Shown: positions 28,211 through 36,462, counted from the first letter of the stretch. The stretch is 51,975 nt of DNA from Histidinibacterium lentulum (GCF_003789055.1 NZ_ML119092.1:71267-123241), one strand, 5' to 3'. The notes: generated by a model not told the origin, from the letters alone. A program made the numbers and translations.

Positions 28211-29095
28211 TCATGCGGCCGCCGCTCGGCGCTGGCGTTCGCCTGCCGCAGTGGCCTGGCCGTGGCTCAGCCGCTCTGTCAGCCGGGCGAAGGCGATTTC
28301 CGAAACGCGGGTGAAGGCGAGATAGAAGACCAGCAGCGCGAGGAAATACCACATCCGCCAGTCGCCGTGGGGATAGTCCGTGAACTGCGGCGTCTTGGTC
28401 CCGCCAAGCTCGCGCGCCCAGTAGACGATGTCCTGCACCCCCAGAAGGAACAGCAGCGGCGTGGCCTTGATCAGCACCATCCAGAGGTTCGACAGGCCCG
28501 GCAGCGCATAGACCCACATCTGCGGCACCAGCACCCGCCAGAAGGTCTGGCGCCGGCTCATGCCATAGGCCTCGGCGGTCTCGATCTGTGCCCGCGGCAC
28601 GGCCTGCATCGCGCCATGGAGCACGTTCGCGGCGAAGGCGCCGAAGACGATGGCGAAGGTCAGCACCGCAAGGAGGAAGCCGTAGGTCTCGTGCACCCAT
28701 TGCGCGGCATTGCCGAGAGGCAGCTTGGCCTCCGGGCAGACGAGGAAATCATTTCCGCGCCGGATCGGCTGGTCCCAGTCGGGGCAGCGGATCTCGTGGC
28801 GGATCCATTCGAAGAACTGGTCGAGGGCGATGACGAAGAAGAGGAAGAAGGCGATGTCGGGCACGCCGCGGACGATGGCGATATAGCCCTTTCCGAGCCA
28901 GGAGACCGGGGCCGGTCCCCGCGCCGCCGCCGCCCCGGCGAAACCGAAGGCCAGCGCGAGGGGCGCCGTGATCGCCAGCAGCAGAAGCACCGTTCCGAAG
29001 GCGGCGTAGAACGCCAGGTGCTTGCCCGTCGTCAGGTAACAGGCGAACCACGGAAGGCCGTCGAGCGCGGCAGGATCGGTGCAGAAACTGAACAT
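28211..29095 (-). CDS. Polar amino-acid-type ABC transporter permease (HisQ type)
   Basis: 294 residues. Membrane spans LAFYAAFGTVLLLLAITAPL and others; the RGVPDIAFFLFFVIAL motif; and the cytoplasmic loop GAMQAVPRAQIETAEAYGMS that docks on the ATPase. A periplasmic insert around residues 95-130 contains two cysteines (EIRCPDWDQ, DFLVCPEAK) that could form a disulfide; this insert is longer than in many relatives. Follows the binding-protein gene by 47 bp. Forms the membrane channel with the HisM-type permease. Confidence 0.87.
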   Translation of the reverse strand: MFSFCTDPAALDGLPWFACYLTTGKHLAFYAAFGTVLLLLAITAPLALAFGFAGAAAARGPAPVSWLGKGYIAIVRGVPDIAFFLFFVIALDQFFEWIRHEIRCPDWDQPIRRGNDFLVCPEAKLPLGNAAQWVHETYGFLLAVLTFAIVFGAFAANVLHGAMQAVPRAQIETAEAYGMSRRQTFWRVLVPQMWVYALPGLSNLWMVLIKATPLLFLLGVQDIVYWARELGGTKTPQFTDYPHGDWRMWYFLALLVFYLAFTRVSEIAFARLTERLSHGQATAAGERQRRAAAA

Positions 29096-29142
29096 CGGGT
29101 GCGGTGGGCAGGATGGGCGCTGTCACCCATCCTGCGCCCGGA

Positions 29143-29871
29143 TCATTCGTAGGTCTGGGTGTCTTCGCCGAACCACTTGATCAGGAGCTCGTTCAGCGTC
29201 CCGTCCTCCTTCATGGAGGTGATGGCCGCATCGAAGGCGCCCTGCAGCTCCTCGTCGGTCTCGCGCAGGCCCATGCCGATCCCGCCGCCGAGGGGCACCG
29301 GATCGCCGACGAAGATCAGCTCTCCGCCCGAGGCGTCGACGATGGGCTTGAGGAAGTCGAAATCGGCGAAGACCGCGTCCGCCTCGCCGTTCCGCACGGC
29401 CGCGACGGTTTCCTCGGGCGTGGCGAATTCAAGAAGCGCCGCGTCCCCTTCGGCCACATGGGCGGCCTGGATCGTGGCGGCCTGCGCCGCGACCACGCCC
29501 GACTGCCAGTCGGCATCTTCCGACGCGCCGACATAGGCCGAGGCGGTGGGGGGATAGTAGTTCTGCGTGAAGTCGATGACCTCGTCGCGCTCGTCGGTGA
29601 TCGACATGCCGGCCATGATCGCGTCATAGTTGCCCGACACGAGGTTGGGGATGATCGAATCCCAGTCGTTCAGCACCCATTCGCAGGTCAGCTCGGCCCG
29701 CGCGCAGAGCTCGTTGCCCAGCTCGATCTCGAAGCCGTCGACCTCGCCCGCGTCGTTGAGGAAGTTGTAGGGAGGGTAGGCGCCCTCGGTGCCAAGTCGC
29801 ACGGTGTCCTGGGCGAAGGCCGCGCCGGCGACGAGCGTGGCGGCGGCTGCGGTGAGTGTCAGCAGTTTCAT
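29143..29871 (-). CDS. Amino-acid/amine ABC transporter binding protein (family 3)
   Basis: 242 residues. Signal peptide KLLTLTAAAATLVAGAAFAQ, cleavage after AFA. Mature start DTVRLGTEGAYPPYNF is the family-3 signature, followed by GFEIELGNELCARAELTCEW, DWDSIIPNLVSGNYDAIMAGMSIT and GIGMGLRE. C-terminal WFGED. Two cysteines (about residues 55 and 61) could pair. Periplasmic capture protein for the HisQM-type channel. Ligands of the family include lysine, arginine, ornithine, octopine and related amines, in line with the γ-glutamyl ligases downstream. Confidence 0.88.
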   Translation of the reverse strand: MKLLTLTAAAATLVAGAAFAQDTVRLGTEGAYPPYNFLNDAGEVDGFEIELGNELCARAELTCEWVLNDWDSIIPNLVSGNYDAIMAGMSITDERDEVIDFTQNYYPPTASAYVGASEDADWQSGVVAAQAATIQAAHVAEGDAALLEFATPEETVAAVRNGEADAVFADFDFLKPIVDASGGELIFVGDPVPLGGGIGMGLRETDEELQGAFDAAITSMKEDGTLNELLIKWFGEDTQTYE

Positions 29872-30028
29872 GTGTCGGTCTCTCCCCTTGGTCGTTCCGG
29901 GCCGTGATTGATCCGGCCCTGTCATTGCGGTGCCCCGGAGCGTGGGCGGAAACAACGGCCTTGGCAAGCGCCCGTACGCGCACCGGAGCCTGCTTCCCCG
30001 GTGTTCGCCCGGTTTTCGGGCATGTGGT

Positions 30029-30805
30029 TCAGGCGGCACGGCCCGCACCGAGAAAGCCGCGGAGCCGCTCGGACTGCGGGTTTCCGAACACCGCCTCGGG
30101 CGGACCCTCCTCCTCGATGACGCCCTTGTGGAGAAAGACGACGTGGTCGGAGACATCGGCCGCGAGGCGCATGTCGTGCGTCACGATCACCATGGTGCGG
30201 CCCTCTTCGGCAAGGGCCTTGATGACCCGCACCACCTCCTGCTCCAGTTCCGGATCGAGCGCGGAGGTCGGTTCGTCGAAGAGCAGCGCCTTCGGCTCCA
30301 TGGCGAGCGCCCGCGCGATGGCTGCCCGCTGCTGCTGGCCGCCGGAAAGCTGGGCCGGGTAGGCGTCGGCCTTGTCGCCGATGCCGACCTTGTCGAGGTA
30401 GGCCCGCGCCGCGGCCTCGACCTCCGCGCGGTTGCGCTTCAGCACGGTCACCGGCGCCTCCATCACGTTCTCGAGGATGGTCATGTGCGCCCAGAGGTTG
30501 AACTGCTGGAACACCATCGAGAGGTTGGTCCGGATGCGGATCGTCTGTCTCCGGTCTCCGGGATGACGGTGGGCGCCCTGGCCCTTCCAGATCACCGGCT
30601 CGCCGCAGAAGATCACGTCGCCCTGCTGGCTGTCCTCGAGCAGGTTCGCGCAGCGCAGGAGCGTGGACTTTCCCGAGCCCGAGGAGCCGATCATCGAGAC
30701 CACATGGCCCGCGGGGGCGGTGATGTTCACGCCCTTGAGCACCTCGAGGGCGCCGTAGCTCTTGTGCAGGTTCCGGATCTCGAGGACGGGCAGGTCCGCA
30801 GTCAT
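30029..30805 (-). CDS. Polar amino-acid-type ABC transporter ATPase (HisP type)
   Basis: 258 residues. Walker A GSSGSGKST (about residues 36-44), Q-loop MVFQQFNLWAH, signature LSGGQQQRAAIARAL, Walker B LLFDEPTSALDPE and the switch His in IVTHDMRLAADVS. First gene of the minus-strand amine operon; the binding-protein gene follows after 157 bp with no gene between. Two 13-bp direct repeats lie 28-62 bp before its ATG at 30805. The AHRHPGDRRQ insert after strand 3 is typical of HisP-like proteins. Confidence 0.9.
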   Translation of the reverse strand: MTADLPVLEIRNLHKSYGALEVLKGVNITAPAGHVVSMIGSSGSGKSTLLRCANLLEDSQQGDVIFCGEPVIWKGQGAHRHPGDRRQTIRIRTNLSMVFQQFNLWAHMTILENVMEAPVTVLKRNRAEVEAAARAYLDKVGIGDKADAYPAQLSGGQQQRAAIARALAMEPKALLFDEPTSALDPELEQEVVRVIKALAEEGRTMVIVTHDMRLAADVSDHVVFLHKGVIEEEGPPEAVFGNPQSERLRGFLGAGRAA

Positions 30806-30832
30806 GGGTCAGCCTCCCGGCCTCGGTGACGT

Positions 30833-30867
30833 CGCGCCGATTGCACCCCAACAACGCGCCGATTGCA
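30833..30867. promoter_or_regulatory. Tandem 13-bp repeats before amine-uptake operon
   Basis: CGCGCCGATTGCA occurs perfectly at 30833-30845 and 30855-30867, exactly 22 bp apart (two helical turns), 28 bp before the ATPase start. A shorter CGATTGC recurs at 30902-30908. The phasing suggests cooperative binding of a regulator to one face of the DNA. No regulator gene is adjacent. Confidence 0.6.
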
Positions 30868-30980
30868 ACGTTTCCGCGCCGCCCGTCCGGCGCCGGGCCG
30901 TCGATTGCCCGGTCTTCGGGCGGAGCGGACACGGGTCGGTGCGGCGCGGCAAACGGCGGCCGCCCGGCGAGTTCCCCGCC

Positions 30981-31424
30981 TCAGGACCGCCGGTCCTCGA
31001 TCCGCTGCCGCGCGAGCGCGCTGTCCTGGTCGCTGATGCCCAGCATCGGCGCCACCATCCGAAGGAGCGCATCCTCCTCGTCGTCGCGCACGCCGTCGGC
31101 CAGCACGACCTCCCACAGGGCCTCGATCACCCCGGCGCGGTCCTCGTAGGGAACGGCGGCCTTGATCGCACGGGTGAATCGCACGGTGTCGGGCGCGTCA
31201 TGCTCCAGCCGCTCGGCATCGGCGCGGAGCTTCGCCGCCTCGACCGGGTTCAGCCCGTAGCGCGTCGCGATGATCCGGTCGATGCGGCGGATCTCTTCCA
31301 CCGCATAGTCGCCGTCGGACTTCGCCAGCCGCACGAGCAGCGCCGTCAGCGCCATCCGCGCGTCCGTGTCGGGCATGGGTTCCGGGTCGGGGGCCGTGAG
31401 ACGGCGCAGGAGATCACCAAACAT
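30981..31424 (-). CDS. TerB-like protein
   Basis: 147 residues, all-helical. The TerB pattern of acidic metal-site motifs is visible: RLAKSDGDYAVEEIRRIDRII (about residues 32-52) and VLADGVRDDEEDALLRMVAPML (about 107-128). Family members are linked to tellurite resistance and membrane-associated stress complexes, but no other ter gene is present, so resistance should not be assumed. Cytoplasmic. It ends upstream of the amine operon promoter and starts just before the RlmJ gene's 3' end (6-bp gap), so the two are probably co-transcribed from the RlmJ side. Confidence 0.8.
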   Translation of the reverse strand: MFGDLLRRLTAPDPEPMPDTDARMALTALLVRLAKSDGDYAVEEIRRIDRIIATRYGLNPVEAAKLRADAERLEHDAPDTVRFTRAIKAAVPYEDRAGVIEALWEVVLADGVRDDEEDALLRMVAPMLGISDQDSALARQRIEDRRS

Positions 31425-31430
31425 GCCGCC

Positions 31431-32219
31431 CTACCTAGGGCCGGGCCGCTGCCAAGGGAAGAGGGCGGCGAGCCTCTCCAGCTCCGCCTCGAGCCCCCAG
31501 GGTGGGTTCACCAGCACAAGCGCCGACCCGATCATCCCGTGTCCCGGCCGCGCGGGGGCAAAGCCGATGCGGTGCACCCGCGCCTCCGGCAGGACCTTCG
31601 CCACGGCCGCGAGCCCCTCCTCGTGGGCGCCCGTCGCGAGAAGCGGCATCCACAGGATCAGCACTCCCACGGGCCAGGCCCGGTGCAGCTTCGCGAGGAA
31701 CCGGGGCAGGGCGGTCCATTCGTCCTTCACCTCCCAGGAGGGATCGACGAGGCACAGCCCCCGTCGCGGGTCGGGCGGGGCCAGCGACAGCGCGAGCGCA
31801 GGCCCGTCGGCATGGTAGAGCCGCGCGTCGCGGCCCATGGTGTCTTGCAGGCCGTCGAATTCCTGCGGATGCAGCTCCGCCAGGTGCAGCGCATCGCCCG
31901 GGCGCAGCAGCCCGCGGGCGATCAGCGGAGAGCCCGGGTAGGCCGCGGGGCCATGGATGGCCCGGGTGCGCCGGATGACCCGGATCAGGGGGTGGCCCTC
32001 CGGAAAGCTCCGCTCCACCGCGCCGATGCCGCGCGCGGCCTCGCCCGTCTTCAGCGCCGCGGCATCGTCGAGCCGGTAAAGACCCCGCCCGGCATGGGTT
32101 TCGACATAGCTCAGCGGCTTGTCCTTCTGCGCCAGATAGTCGAGCGCCACGGCAAGCACGCTGTGCTTGTGCACATCCGCCATGTTTCCGGCGTGATAGG
32201 CGTGCTGATAGGAGAGCAT
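31431..32219 (-). CDS. rlmJ: 23S rRNA (adenine-2030-N6)-methyltransferase RlmJ
   Basis: 262 residues. The family start MLSYQHAYHAGNMADVHKH is exact and fixes ATG 32219. ETHAGRGLY is the SAM-binding motif and LVDPSWEVKDEW is the catalytic motif IV. E. coli has DPPY at that position; here it reads DPSW, but the essential Asp is kept. The C-terminal GSALVLVNPPWGLE is also conserved. Modifies A2030 of 23S rRNA. Divergent from the outer-membrane protein gene at 32336. Confidence 0.92.
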   Translation of the reverse strand: MLSYQHAYHAGNMADVHKHSVLAVALDYLAQKDKPLSYVETHAGRGLYRLDDAAALKTGEAARGIGAVERSFPEGHPLIRVIRRTRAIHGPAAYPGSPLIARGLLRPGDALHLAELHPQEFDGLQDTMGRDARLYHADGPALALSLAPPDPRRGLCLVDPSWEVKDEWTALPRFLAKLHRAWPVGVLILWMPLLATGAHEEGLAAVAKVLPEARVHRIGFAPARPGHGMIGSALVLVNPPWGLEAELERLAALFPWQRPGPR

Positions 32220-32335
32220 GGGTCTGACTGCCGTGCAACAGTCCCGCGGGCAAGCGATTTCGATCCGGGTCCGCCGTTGGCAGAATCGTAACCGCCCCCT
32301 AGATATTGGGGCACCTCCAGCCGGGACATCCTGCC

Positions 32336-33100
32336 TTGCATCCAGTCCGCCCCTTTCTCCTCGGCCTTCCGCTCGTGCTTCTGGCCGGGGCCGGCAGCGC
32401 GCAGTCGCTCGCGACATTCGGGGACATCTCGCCGCAGTTCACCCTGCGCGCCGGCGTGGCCGCGGAACCGGAGTATTTCGGGTCGGAGGATTACCGGCTC
32501 GGCCCGGATCTCGGGTTCTCCAACTTCCGCCTGCGCCTCGGACAGCCGGATGCCGCGGGCTTCGGCATCGCGGGCAGCTTTCGCTACATTCCCGGCCGAA
32601 GCAGCGACGACTTCCCGGAGCTTGCGGGTCTCGACGACGTGGACCAGGCGATCGAGCTCGGCTTCGGCATCCGCTACGTCACCCCGTCGGTGGAGGCCTT
32701 CGCCGACCTGCGCTACGGCGTGACGGGCCACGAATCGCTCGTGGGCGAGGTCGGCGCCGACGCCGTGTTCCGTCCGTCGGATCGCTTCACCCTGCGCCTC
32801 GGCCCGCGGGTGTTCCTGGGCTCCGACGACTATGCCGATACCTATTTCGGGGTCAGCGCCGCGGAATCCGTGGCCTCGGGCGGCGATTTCGCCGCCTTCG
32901 ACGCCGAGGGCGGCGCGCTCAGCGCCGGGGTCGAGCTTGGCATGACCTACGAGATCAACGACGACTGGGGCATCGACAGCGCGGTGACCTACAACCAGTT
33001 CATCGGCTCCGCCGCGGACAGCCCCATCGTCCAGCAGGGCAGCGAGGACAGCCTCTCGGTCCGCGTGGGCGTGACGCGCAACATCTCCTTCGGCTTCTGA
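32336..33100 (+). CDS. MipA/OmpV-family outer membrane protein
   Basis: 254 residues from TTG 32336. TTG 32306 would add ten residues; neither has a strong ribosome site, and I prefer the start that leaves a compact signal peptide (HPVRPFLLGLPLVLLAGAGSAQ, cleaved near GSAQ). The mature part alternates hydrophobic and polar residues as in a β-barrel: FTLRAGVAAEPEYFGS at the start, GVELGMTYEINDDW, and a terminal aromatic residue (RNISFGF) as expected for BAM-dependent insertion. Family members interact with murein enzymes or act as small-molecule channels; exact role unknown. Confidence 0.8.
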   Translation: MHPVRPFLLGLPLVLLAGAGSAQSLATFGDISPQFTLRAGVAAEPEYFGSEDYRLGPDLGFSNFRLRLGQPDAAGFGIAGSFRYIPGRSSDDFPELAGLDDVDQAIELGFGIRYVTPSVEAFADLRYGVTGHESLVGEVGADAVFRPSDRFTLRLGPRVFLGSDDYADTYFGVSAAESVASGGDFAAFDAEGGALSAGVELGMTYEINDDWGIDSAVTYNQFIGSAADSPIVQQGSEDSLSVRVGVTRNISFGF

Positions 33101-33110
33101 TCCCGGGCGC

Positions 33111-33128
33111 GCGGTGCCTTTGCACCGC
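33111..33128. terminator. Hairpin between convergent genes (33111-33128)
   Basis: GCGGTGC (33111-33117), loop CTTT, GCACCGC (33122-33128) in the 65-bp gap between the MipA-like gene and the YafY-like regulator. A second short hairpin, GGACC/GGTCC, lies just beyond. Likely bidirectional terminator. Confidence 0.5.
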
Positions 33129-33165
33129 CGGGCGCGCCGATCCCGCCGGACCGCGGGTCCGCATC

Positions 33166-33780
33166 CTAGCCCGGGTAGTCCCGCGCCCGCCGTCCCGCCT
33201 CGTCCACGAAAAGGCTCGGCAGTCCCTCCAAGGCGCCGATCCGGTCCACCTGAAGCTCCGCGAACGCCCCGGCCGTCTCGTCCCAGACCAGCAGCGTCCA
33301 GAGCCGGCCCCAGAACTCCAGCCGGAGCGGCCGCACCACCCGCCCGTCGAGGCGCAGCTTCTGCCGCGCGCGGATCGCTCCGCGAAGCGTGGGGAGATGC
33401 CGCAGGGCGCGGGTGGCCGCATCGGCGGGGCGGGGGGCGAGACCGTCCTCCGGAAGGGCCTCGTCGAGCTTCTCCGAAAGCCGCGCCGCCGCGGCCGCGA
33501 GATCCGGATCGGCCGCCTGGGCGACCGCGGCAAGCCCGACCTGCAACGCCTCCATCTCGTCGTCCGTCAGGTGCAGCGGCGGCAGGCTGCGCGTCGCGGT
33601 GATTCGGTAGCCCGTGCCGCGCGTGCCGGAGACGGGCACCCCCGCCTCCCGCAAGGCGTCCATGTCGCGGTAGATCGTGCGCGGACTCACCCCCAGCGCA
33701 CCGGCCAGCGCCTCGGCCCGGTGCGGGCCGGGACGGCGCAGCGCGCGCATCAGGTCGGAAAGGCGGTCGGCCCGGCTCAT
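33166..33780 (-). CDS. YafY-type HTH/WYL transcriptional regulator
   Basis: 204 residues. N-terminal type-11 helix-turn-helix (RADRLSDLMRALRRPGPHRA, then ALGVSPRTIYRDMDALREAGVPV). The C-terminal region is a compact WYL-like domain, recognisable in LRLEFWGRLWTLLVWDE (about residues 150-166). It is shorter than many WYL regulators (about 320 residues) but normal for the short YafY group. ATG 33780. A perfect inverted repeat 13 bp upstream suggests autoregulation. Effector and targets unknown. Confidence 0.83.
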   Translation of the reverse strand: MSRADRLSDLMRALRRPGPHRAEALAGALGVSPRTIYRDMDALREAGVPVSGTRGTGYRITATRSLPPLHLTDDEMEALQVGLAAVAQAADPDLAAAAARLSEKLDEALPEDGLAPRPADAATRALRHLPTLRGAIRARQKLRLDGRVVRPLRLEFWGRLWTLLVWDETAGAFAELQVDRIGALEGLPSLFVDEAGRRARDYPG

Positions 33781-33792
33781 CGCAATGGCTCC

Positions 33793-33808
33793 TGACAGGT
33801 TTCTGTCA
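33793..33808. promoter_or_regulatory. Palindromic operator TGACAG-N4-CTGTCA
   Basis: TGACAG (33793-33798) and CTGTCA (33803-33808), a perfect 6-bp inverted repeat with 4-nt spacer, 13 bp before the regulator start and in the 137-bp gap shared with tatA. Probable autoregulatory site for the YafY-like protein (inference). Confidence 0.55.
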
Positions 33809-33917
33809 CGAAATGCACCCCTCCGCCAGCCGCGCAGCCCGAACCGGGCGAATACCGCTGTTCCGCCGGGCGCCGCCCGCCTAGACCCGGGGTCGACCTC
33901 AAAGCGGGAGAGACCCC

Positions 33918-34142
33918 ATGCTGAACAACATCGGCCTTCCCGGCCTTCTGCTCATCGCCGTCGTGGTTCTCGTGCTCTTCGGACGCGGCAAGATCTCGTC
34001 GCTCATGGGAGAGGTCGGCAAGGGCATCACCGCCTTCAAGCGCGGCGTCGAGGACGGCAAGAAAGAACTCGAGGACGGCACCGACGAGCAGGCCATGGCC
34101 GCCCGCGACGTGTCCCCCCACGAGGAAAAGGACAAGGCCTGA
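33918..34142 (+). CDS. tatA: Sec-independent protein translocase subunit TatA
   Basis: 74 residues. Short periplasmic start and one membrane helix ([17 protein letters not shown]), the FGRGK hinge, the amphipathic helix [18 protein letters not shown] and an acidic soluble tail. Size and layout are normal for TatA. It forms the protein-conducting oligomer for folded twin-arginine substrates. Ribosome site GGGAGAG precedes ATG 33918. First gene of the tatABC-DUF815 operon; tatB follows after 22 nt. Confidence 0.93.
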   Translation: MLNNIGLPGLLLIAVVVLVLFGRGKISSLMGEVGKGITAFKRGVEDGKKELEDGTDEQAMAARDVSPHEEKDKA

Positions 34143-34164
34143 CCCGGCCGCAGGAGCGTAGCCC

Positions 34165-34689
34165 ATGTTCGGTCTCGGGTGGACGGAACTGCTTGTCATC
34201 GGGATCGTGGCGCTGATCGTGGTCGGCCCCGAGGACCTGCCGCAGATGTTCCGCGCGGTCGGGCGGTTCACCGGCAAGGCCCGCGGCATGGCGCGCGAAT
34301 TCAGCCGCGCCATGGAGGACGCCGCCGATCAGTCCGGCGTCAGGGACATCAACAAGACGATCCGGGCCGCCGCGAACCCCGGCAAGTTCGGCACCGACAG
34401 CCTGAAACACGCCGCGGGCCTCGGCCCGGAGACGGAGCGGCTGTCGCAGGAGCGGCTCGAGGCGAAGCGCAAGATCGAGAAACGCGCGGCCGAAATGGCC
34501 GAGGAGCGCATGGCCCGCGAGGCCCGCGAGCGGGAGGCCGCCGAACAGGCCGCGGTCGAGGAGGCCGATGACGAGGCCGAGGCCGCGCTCGAGGCCGCCA
34601 TGGCCGAAAGCGCCGGCGCCCGTCCCGCGGAGACCCTCCGCACGGCCCCCGAACCCGCGCCGAAGTCCACGGGAGACGAGACACGATGA
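34165..34689 (+). CDS. tatB: Sec-independent protein translocase subunit TatB
   Basis: 174 residues. [26 protein letters not shown] is the classic TatB start (membrane helix, then the conserved Pro-Glu-Asp-Leu-Pro), followed by amphipathic helices [20 protein letters not shown] long charged coiled-coil-like tail, rich in Glu/Ala/Arg (about residues 90-150), follows. TatB binds substrate signal peptides with TatC. Its stop overlaps the tatC start by 4 nt. Confidence 0.93.
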   Translation: MFGLGWTELLVIGIVALIVVGPEDLPQMFRAVGRFTGKARGMAREFSRAMEDAADQSGVRDINKTIRAAANPGKFGTDSLKHAAGLGPETERLSQERLEAKRKIEKRAAEMAEERMAREAREREAAEQAAVEEADDEAEAALEAAMAESAGARPAETLRTAPEPAPKSTGDETR

Positions 34690-35570
34690 GCCAGGCCGAC
34701 GAGCTCGAGGACAGCTCCGCCCCGCTGATCGAGCATCTGCGCGAACTGCGCACGCGGCTCATCCACGCCGTCCTGGGGTTCCTCGTCGGCATGGTCCTCT
34801 GCTTCACCGTGGCGACGCCGATCTTCAACTTCCTGACCGGGCCGCTCTGCGCCACGCTGGCCGAGCGCGGTCAGAACTGCGACCTGATCTTCATCTCGCC
34901 GCAGGAAGGCTTCTTCGTGGCGATCAAGGTCAGCCTCGTCGGCGGGCTGATGCTGTCGTTCCCCTGGATCGCCTTCCAGATGTGGCGCTTCGTGGCGCCG
35001 GGGCTCTACCGGTCGGAGAAGGGCGCCTTCCTGCCCTTCATGATCGCCTCGCCCTTCATGTTCGTCGCGGGCGCGGCCTTTGCCTTCTACATCGTCACCC
35101 CGCTCGCCTACGACTTCTTCCTCGGCTTCCAGCAGTTCGGCCAGGACGGCGAGGCGCTGCCGGCGCCGGGGGTCGGCTCGGGCCTGTCGGTGGTGTTCCA
35201 GGGCTCGGCCCAGGCCTATCTCGACCTCACGATCAAGTTCATCGTGGCCTTCGGCCTCTGCTTTCAGCTTCCGGTCCTGCTGACGCTCATGGGCAAGGCC
35301 GGGCTGGTGACGGCCCCGGGCCTGCGCTCCGTCCGCAAGTATGCCGTGGTGGGCATCCTCGTGCTCGCCGCGCTCGTGACCCCGCCGGACGTGATCACCC
35401 AGCTCATCCTCTTCGTGGTGGTCTACGGGCTCTACGAGGTGTCGATCCAGCTCGTGCAGCGCGTCGAGCGGAAGCGCGAGGAGGAGCTGCGCGCGGAGGG
35501 CGTGCTGGGCGAGAACGAGGGGCTGCACGATCTCTATGCAGACCCCGACGACGAGGCGCCGAAACCGTGA
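34686..35570 (+). CDS. tatC: Sec-independent protein translocase subunit TatC
   Basis: 294 residues with six membrane spans. The signal-peptide-binding N-terminus is [19 protein letters not shown] (key Glu in LRELR), and [16 protein letters not shown] and [20 protein letters not shown] are conserved. A basic C-terminal tail ([12 protein letters not shown]) extends into the cytoplasm. It is the receptor for twin-arginine signal peptides. The stop codon overlaps the GTG of the following ATPase gene, so the two are translationally coupled. Confidence 0.95.
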   Translation: MSQADELEDSSAPLIEHLRELRTRLIHAVLGFLVGMVLCFTVATPIFNFLTGPLCATLAERGQNCDLIFISPQEGFFVAIKVSLVGGLMLSFPWIAFQMWRFVAPGLYRSEKGAFLPFMIASPFMFVAGAAFAFYIVTPLAYDFFLGFQQFGQDGEALPAPGVGSGLSVVFQGSAQAYLDLTIKFIVAFGLCFQLPVLLTLMGKAGLVTAPGLRSVRKYAVVGILVLAALVTPPDVITQLILFVVVYGLYEVSIQLVQRVERKREEELRAEGVLGENEGLHDLYADPDDEAPKP

Positions 35571-36406
35571 CCGACCCCCTGCTGAGGATCGCCGAGGCGC
35601 TGGAGCGCCTCGCGCCGCCGCCCGCGCCCGCGCCGGATTTCGCCGCCGCCTCGGCCTTCGTCTGGCATGTGGAGCCCGACCGGCTGGTCCCCGTGCCGCG
35701 GGTGAACCGCATCGACGTGGGCCTTCTCGTCGGCGTGGGCCGCGCCCGCGACACGCTGCTCGAGAACACCCGCCGCTTCGCCGCCGGCCTGCCCGCGAAC
35801 AATGCCCTCCTGTGGGGCGCGCGAGGAATGGGAAAGTCGAGCCTCGTCAAGGCGGTGCACGGCGCCGTTCAGGCAGTGCACGAAGAGCTGAAGATCGTCG
35901 AGGTCCAGCGCGAGGACCTCGCCTCCATCGGCCGCTGCCTCGGCCTGCTCCGGGACCGGCCGGAGCGGTTCATCCTGTTCTGCGACGACCTCTCGTTCGG
36001 CCATGACGATGCGCATTACAAGTCGCTGAAGGCCGTGCTCGACGGCGGCATCGAGGGCCGTCCGGACAACGTGGTGCTCTATGCCACCTCGAACCGGCGT
36101 CACCTGATGCCGCGGGACATGATCGAGAACGAGCGCCAGACCGCGATCTCCCCCTCCGAGGCGACCGAGGAGAAGGTCTCGCTCTCCGACCGCTTCGGGC
36201 TCTGGCTCGGCTTCCATCCCTGCGACCAGGACGCCTATCTCGCGATGATCCGCGGCTACTGCGAAGCCTGGGGTGTCGAGATCGACGAGGCGCGGCTCAG
36301 GGCCGAGGCGATCGAGTGGCAGGCCACCCGCGGCGGCCGGTCGGGCCGCGTGGCCTGGCAATACTTCACCGATCTTGCCGGCCGCGAGGGCGTGCGGCTG
36401 GGCTGA
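35567..36406 (+). CDS. DUF815-family P-loop ATPase
   Basis: 279 residues from GTG 35567, which overlaps the tatC stop (GTGA). Walker A GARGMGKSS at residues 84-92; Walker B FILFCDDLSFG; then LKAVLDGGIEGRPDNVVLYATSN, typical of DUF815 (AAA-like ATPase). RHLMPRDMIENE and SDRFGLWLGFHPC follow. No membrane segment, so cytoplasmic. The biochemical role of the family is not established to my knowledge. The tight coupling with tatC is suggestive of a functional link but may be only operon packing. Confidence 0.85.
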   Translation: MTDPLLRIAEALERLAPPPAPAPDFAAASAFVWHVEPDRLVPVPRVNRIDVGLLVGVGRARDTLLENTRRFAAGLPANNALLWGARGMGKSSLVKAVHGAVQAVHEELKIVEVQREDLASIGRCLGLLRDRPERFILFCDDLSFGHDDAHYKSLKAVLDGGIEGRPDNVVLYATSNRRHLMPRDMIENERQTAISPSEATEEKVSLSDRFGLWLGFHPCDQDAYLAMIRGYCEAWGVEIDEARLRAEAIEWQATRGGRSGRVAWQYFTDLAGREGVRLG

Positions 36407-36459
36407 AACGATCTTCTCGAGGATCGTTGCGCGCCCATGATCTTCTGGAAGATCATGGG
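36407..36459. terminator. Twin-hairpin bidirectional terminator region
   Basis: Two hairpins fill the 56-bp gap between convergent genes. The first is AACGATC/GATCGTT (36407-36413 with 36422-36428). The second is a perfect 12-bp stem, CCCATGATCTTC/GAAGATCATGGG (36434-36445 with 36448-36459). Both share the segment GATCTTCT, so they look like diverged copies. Confidence 0.6.
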
Positions 36460-36462
36460 TCC

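Noticed and set aside
30981..31424. Tellurite-resistance locus
   Set aside because: Only a lone TerB-like gene; no terC, terD or terA partner nearby.
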